Shown here in pieces: positions 6,288-8,358 of a stretch of 8,358 bases of DNA; the stretch's first letter is position 1; each line of letters starts with the position of its first letter. The stretch is taken from positions 1 through 8,358 of the forward strand of contig JABCZE010000052.1 of the NCBI GenBank assembly GCA_013289785.1, written 5' to 3'. The DNA is from Vulcanimicrobiota bacterium. GTDB taxonomy: Bacteria > Vulcanimicrobiota > Vulcanimicrobiia > Vulcanimicrobiales > Vulcanimicrobiaceae. The notes below the pieces were generated by a model. The model was not told where the DNA came from. It saw only the letters and a program-made list of their open reading frames with translations, and did not search any database. The position numbers were made by a program, and so were the translations under genes.

Positions 6288-6972
6288 AGCTGAGCCCCGC
6301 GCCGACGTCCTTCAGCGATTTCTTCAGATGCGAGCGCACCAGGCGGCGCGTCTCGGAAACGTCGCCTTTCGCGATCGCTTCGCAAAGCGCGGCGTGAAGT
6401 GAATCATTTTCGTTCCGCACGTACTCGGCGGTTACTGCAGCCGCCATCAGCGGTTGTGCGATCGCGACAAACGAAGCGTAGACGTCACGCAGCGCTACAC
6501 TCTTCGCCGCGCGAGCGACGGCAAGGTGAAAGGCGAAGTCCGCCTCGGTGTAGCGCGCAACGTCGCCGGCGCGAATCGCCTGGGCTCGTTTCTTCAGGCT
6601 GGCGCGCATCGCTGCGATGTCGCGCGAGTCACGCCGCTGCGCCGCAAGTTCGGCTAGCGGGAGTTCGAGGAAGAGGCGGGCTTCGTAGATGTCGGCAAGA
6701 GCCGCGCGTCCGAGGCGCTCTTCCAATGACTCATGAAGCACTCGCGCAGCGACGAAGGTTCCCTCGCCATGTCGAACGTCGACCATCCCGCGGTTGGCGA
6801 GAACGCGCATCGCCTCGCGAATCGTCGACCGGCCCACGCCAAAGAGCACGCAGAGTTCGCCCTCGGGCGGCAAACGATCGCCGACGCCGTAAGTTCCCTT
6901 CGCGACAAGCGTGCGGATGCGGTCGATCACCTGGTCCGTCAGGCCGTTGCGTTTGATGGGCGAGGAACGCAT
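6286..6972 (-). CDS. GntR-family transcriptional regulator, FadR subfamily (FCD domain)
   Basis: A 228-residue cytoplasmic DNA-binding regulator of normal length. Residues 10-76 form the winged helix-turn-helix with the family signature: LPPEGELCVLFGVGRSTIRE (34-53), then the wing with G69 E70 G71 T72 F73 V74. Residues about 90-222 form the all-helical FCD domain. D145 and H149 (EADFAFHLAVARAA), H193 (NDSLHAALCEAI) and H215 (RRLVRSHLKKS) match the Asp-plus-three-His metal set that in many FCD proteins helps bind a carboxylate effector. The effector here is unknown. The ATG at 6972 lacks a clear Shine-Dalgarno, but no other in-frame start lies upstream and the domain needs this N-terminus. Upstream lie a plausible promoter and a palindrome (7020-7036) also found before the phosphoesterase gene, suggesting autoregulation. 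It sits between a PQQ dehydrogenase gene and an Asp-box lipoprotein gene on the same strand, both possible targets. Confidence 0.94.
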   Translation of the reverse strand: MRSSPIKRNGLTDQVIDRIRTLVAKGTYGVGDRLPPEGELCVLFGVGRSTIREAMRVLANRGMVDVRHGEGTFVAARVLHESLEERLGRAALADIYEARLFLELPLAELAAQRRDSRDIAAMRASLKKRAQAIRAGDVARYTEADFAFHLAVARAAKSVALRDVYASFVAIAQPLMAAAVTAEYVRNENDSLHAALCEAIAKGDVSETRRLVRSHLKKSLKDVGAGLS

Positions 6973-7019
6973 TGCCGAGGCTATCTTCGGCGGCCCTCGA
7001 GGAAGTGCCCCCGGGACAG

Positions 7020-7036
7020 CAGGTCATCCGATGTCT
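7020..7036. promoter_or_regulatory. Operator-like imperfect palindrome, copy 2
   Basis: The plus strand reads CAGGTCATCCGATGTCT, with core CATC-C-GATG a perfect dyad. It differs from the 1485-1501 copy only at the central base. It lies 48 bp upstream of the FadR-type gene, directly downstream of a candidate -10, where a bound repressor would block initiation. The site is seen directly; its recognition by this regulator is inference. Confidence 0.55.
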
Positions 7037-7037
7037 G

Positions 7038-7066
7038 TTTATCGGTCGACGCTATCGCTGTGTCGT
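7038..7066 (-). promoter_or_regulatory. Candidate sigma-70-type promoter of the FadR-type gene
   Basis: On the minus strand ACGACA (7066-7061, four of six bases of TTGACA) is separated by 17 bp from GATAAA (7043-7038, four of six of TATAAT). The predicted start of transcription falls inside the palindrome at 7020-7036. Each hexamer is only moderate; the correct spacing and the operator position raise the odds. Confidence 0.35.
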
Positions 7067-7091
7067 CCTTCGACTGCGCTCAGGATGACAC
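7060..7091. repeat. Interspersed-repeat-like hairpin between the dehydrogenase and regulator genes
   Basis: The arms GTGTCGTCCT and AGGATGACAC pair over 10 positions with one G-T, around the loop TCGACTGCGCTC. On the minus strand the element reads GTCATCCTGAGCGCAGTCGA followed by AGGAC. I recall this string as a very common intergenic repeat in many unrelated bacterial genomes, usually seen as multiple copies. It lies 9 bp beyond the dehydrogenase stop and may act as an mRNA 3'-end structure. It also supplies the -35 of the candidate regulator promoter. Confidence 0.6.
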
Positions 7092-7100
7092 GAATCTGGG

Positions 7101-8358
7101 CTACTTCGGGGGGCAGCTTTCGGGGCCGGGCTTGATTGCGGAGAGCGTCGTGACGGTTGAGATCGAGAGCGGCATCGTGCCGGTGGGCTTTACGCAGTCG
7201 TAGGAAAGAATGTAGGCCGTGACGGCCGCATCGTCGGTTTTCGAGAGCGATCCGGGCGCCGTAAGCGGCATCTGTTGCGAAACGATGCCGTAGAGTTGGG
7301 CGACGTTGAGGCTGGAGTGCGCGAAACCGGGACCGGTTAACGCCGGGCCGGAGACGCCTTGCAGGCGCGCGCCGTGGCACGAAAGGCACTGCTTAACGTA
7401 GACCTTCGATCCGGCGGAGGCTTGCGCGGTGGTATACGGAGCGCTTACCGTCGCCGATGCCGGCGCAGCTGAGCCGCTCCCGGAGTTGCCCGCGCCGGCG
7501 ACCATCGCGGCAGGCTGCCCCGCTGCGTCGTTCATGACCGTCGGCGACGTGCTTATGCTGTATGCGACGACGCGCGCCACCTTCGATTGCGGCATGTTGG
7601 GCGTTTGCTGATTCCCGGCTTCACCGGCTTCAACGACGACGTATTCGTGGCCGTCGGAGCCTTGATACGCCGAGATCGGCGCGACGATTGAGGCGCCGGT
7701 GTCGTCGTGCCACAACTCGCGTCCGGTCTTTGGGTCGAACGCGTAGACGCGACCGCTCGCATCACTCGTAAAGATCAGGCCGTTGCGCGTTACGAGGACG
7801 CCGCCTTGCGCCGGATAAGGCAATGGCTTAACCCATGCCCGTTCGCCGGTACTCACGTCGATGGCGGTCAGCACGCCGCTTGCCGTCCGGCGTTTGGGCA
7901 GCGGTCCGGCGGTGAACGGCTGTCCCGCAACGTACGGTACGGCCGCCGGATACACGATCTTCCAAATCGCGCACTCTTGCGTGCTCGGAATGAAGAAAAG
8001 GTTCGCCGCGTCGTCGTACGAGCCGCCATTCCATTCGATCCCGCCGCCGTGGTTTGGACAGGCGAACGTTCCCTTCAGCGAGGGCACCGTCGTAAAGATG
8101 CCCTGCTGATTGCTCACGACGAGCCGGCTCACGAGCTTGCCGTTCGTGCGATCGAGAATTACAAAGTCGCCGGCCTTATCGCCGACCGCCAACAGTTGCC
8201 GGTCGACTCCGCCGACCTTACCGGTAAAGAGGACCGGCGGCATCGACGGGTCGTTGTCGTGCACGTCGTTGGGAACGATCTTGTAATACCATTTGAGGCG
8301 CGGTGCAGCGCCGGAGATGTCGAGCGCGACGACCGAATCGGAGTAGAGATTGAGGCCC
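7101..8358 (-). CDS. PQQ-dependent dehydrogenase with C-terminal cytochrome c domain (N-terminus beyond right edge)
   Basis: The last 418 residues of a periplasmic quinohaemoprotein. The frame stays open to the window edge, so the true start lies outside. The visible part begins LNLYSDSVVALDI and KWYYKIVPNDVHDNDPSMPP, matching the propeller blade of PQQ alcohol/methanol dehydrogenases. Further blades follow: GGGIEWNGGSYDDAANLFFI, LTAIDVSTGERAWVKPLPYP, and GRVYAFDPKTGRELWHDDTG with IVAPISAY. After an Ala/Ser/Gly-rich linker (about visible residues 285-312) comes a cytochrome c domain with haem motif CLSCH (visible C324-H328; bases 7388-7374) and likely axial Met in QQMPL (M363). The family oxidises alcohols or related substrates with PQQ and passes electrons to haem c; the exact substrate cannot be read because the active-site half is missing. 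The tail adds two cysteines (YDC, ESCPPK), possibly a disulfide. The next gene on the strand is the FadR-type regulator. Confidence 0.92.
   Translation of the reverse strand, partial: GLNLYSDSVVALDISGAAPRLKWYYKIVPNDVHDNDPSMPPVLFTGKVGGVDRQLLAVGDKAGDFVILDRTNGKLVSRLVVSNQQGIFTTVPSLKGTFACPNHGGGIEWNGGSYDDAANLFFIPSTQECAIWKIVYPAAVPYVAGQPFTAGPLPKRRTASGVLTAIDVSTGERAWVKPLPYPAQGGVLVTRNGLIFTSDASGRVYAFDPKTGRELWHDDTGASIVAPISAYQGSDGHEYVVVEAGEAGNQQTPNMPQSKVARVVAYSISTSPTVMNDAAGQPAAMVAGAGNSGSGSAAPASATVSAPYTTAQASAGSKVYVKQCLSCHGARLQGVSGPALTGPGFAHSSLNVAQLYGIVSQQMPLTAPGSLSKTDDAAVTAYILSYDCVKPTGTMPLSISTVTTLSAIKPGPESCPPK

Noticed and set aside
6399..6956. 185-codon plus-strand frame opposite the regulator gene
   Set aside because: Arginine-rich antisense shadow; the minus strand encodes a textbook GntR/FCD protein.
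7038..7052. GTCGAC within TCGGTCGACG as a second operator for the regulator
   Set aside because: A 6-bp dyad is expected by chance in GC-rich DNA, and the other GTCGAC occurrences do not align with the shared palindrome.
7101..8264. Dehydrogenase read as a complete gene from the GTG at 8264
   Set aside because: The frame stays open to the window edge with matching family sequence (LNLYSDSVVALDI), so that GTG is an internal valine.

Overview
This is a GC-rich bacterial window without rRNA, tRNA, CRISPR or a recognisable transposase. It is dominated by exported proteins: lipoproteins, beta-propeller proteins and a periplasmic quinoprotein with a haem c site. The mix of YncE/phosphatase fusions, Asp-box lipoproteins, Gly-rich lipoproteins and PQQ dehydrogenases in free-standing units suggests an environmental, aerobic, diderm-like bacterium. 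Eremiobacterota/Vulcanimicrobiota or an acidobacterium-like lineage would fit, but the taxonomy is inference and weak.

Layout. (1) 1-1446, minus strand, runs off the left edge: secreted YncE-like propeller fused to an alkaline-phosphatase/phospholipase-C-type phosphoesterase. (2) 1447-1606: divergent control region. (3) 1607-2569, plus: lipoprotein with a glycine-rich domain like that of ALK/LTK receptors. (4) 2581-3246, minus: 5'-truncated remnant of a secreted propeller-like protein gene. (5) 3406-3975, plus: six-helix membrane protein of unknown role. (6) 3972-6212, minus: large lipoprotein with nine Asp boxes (BNR repeats). (7) 6286-6972, minus: FadR-subfamily GntR regulator with an FCD ligand domain. 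(8) 7101-8358, minus, runs off the right edge: C-terminal part of a PQQ-dependent dehydrogenase with a fused cytochrome c domain.

How they may work together. The three minus-strand genes from 8358 down to 3972 are collinear. A hairpin separates the regulator gene from the Asp-box gene, and an interspersed-repeat-like hairpin separates the dehydrogenase from the regulator. The best sign of a circuit is a 17-base imperfect palindrome, CAGGTCATCYGATGTCT. It occurs once upstream of the regulator gene, just downstream of a plausible promoter, and once upstream of the YncE/phosphatase gene 5.5 kb away. This fits autoregulation by the FadR-type protein plus control of the phosphatase gene, and perhaps of the divergent Gly-rich lipoprotein. 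No wholly new multi-gene system is evident. The most unusual items are the shared operator candidate, the polyglycine lipoprotein, the decayed propeller gene and the two intergenic hairpins.
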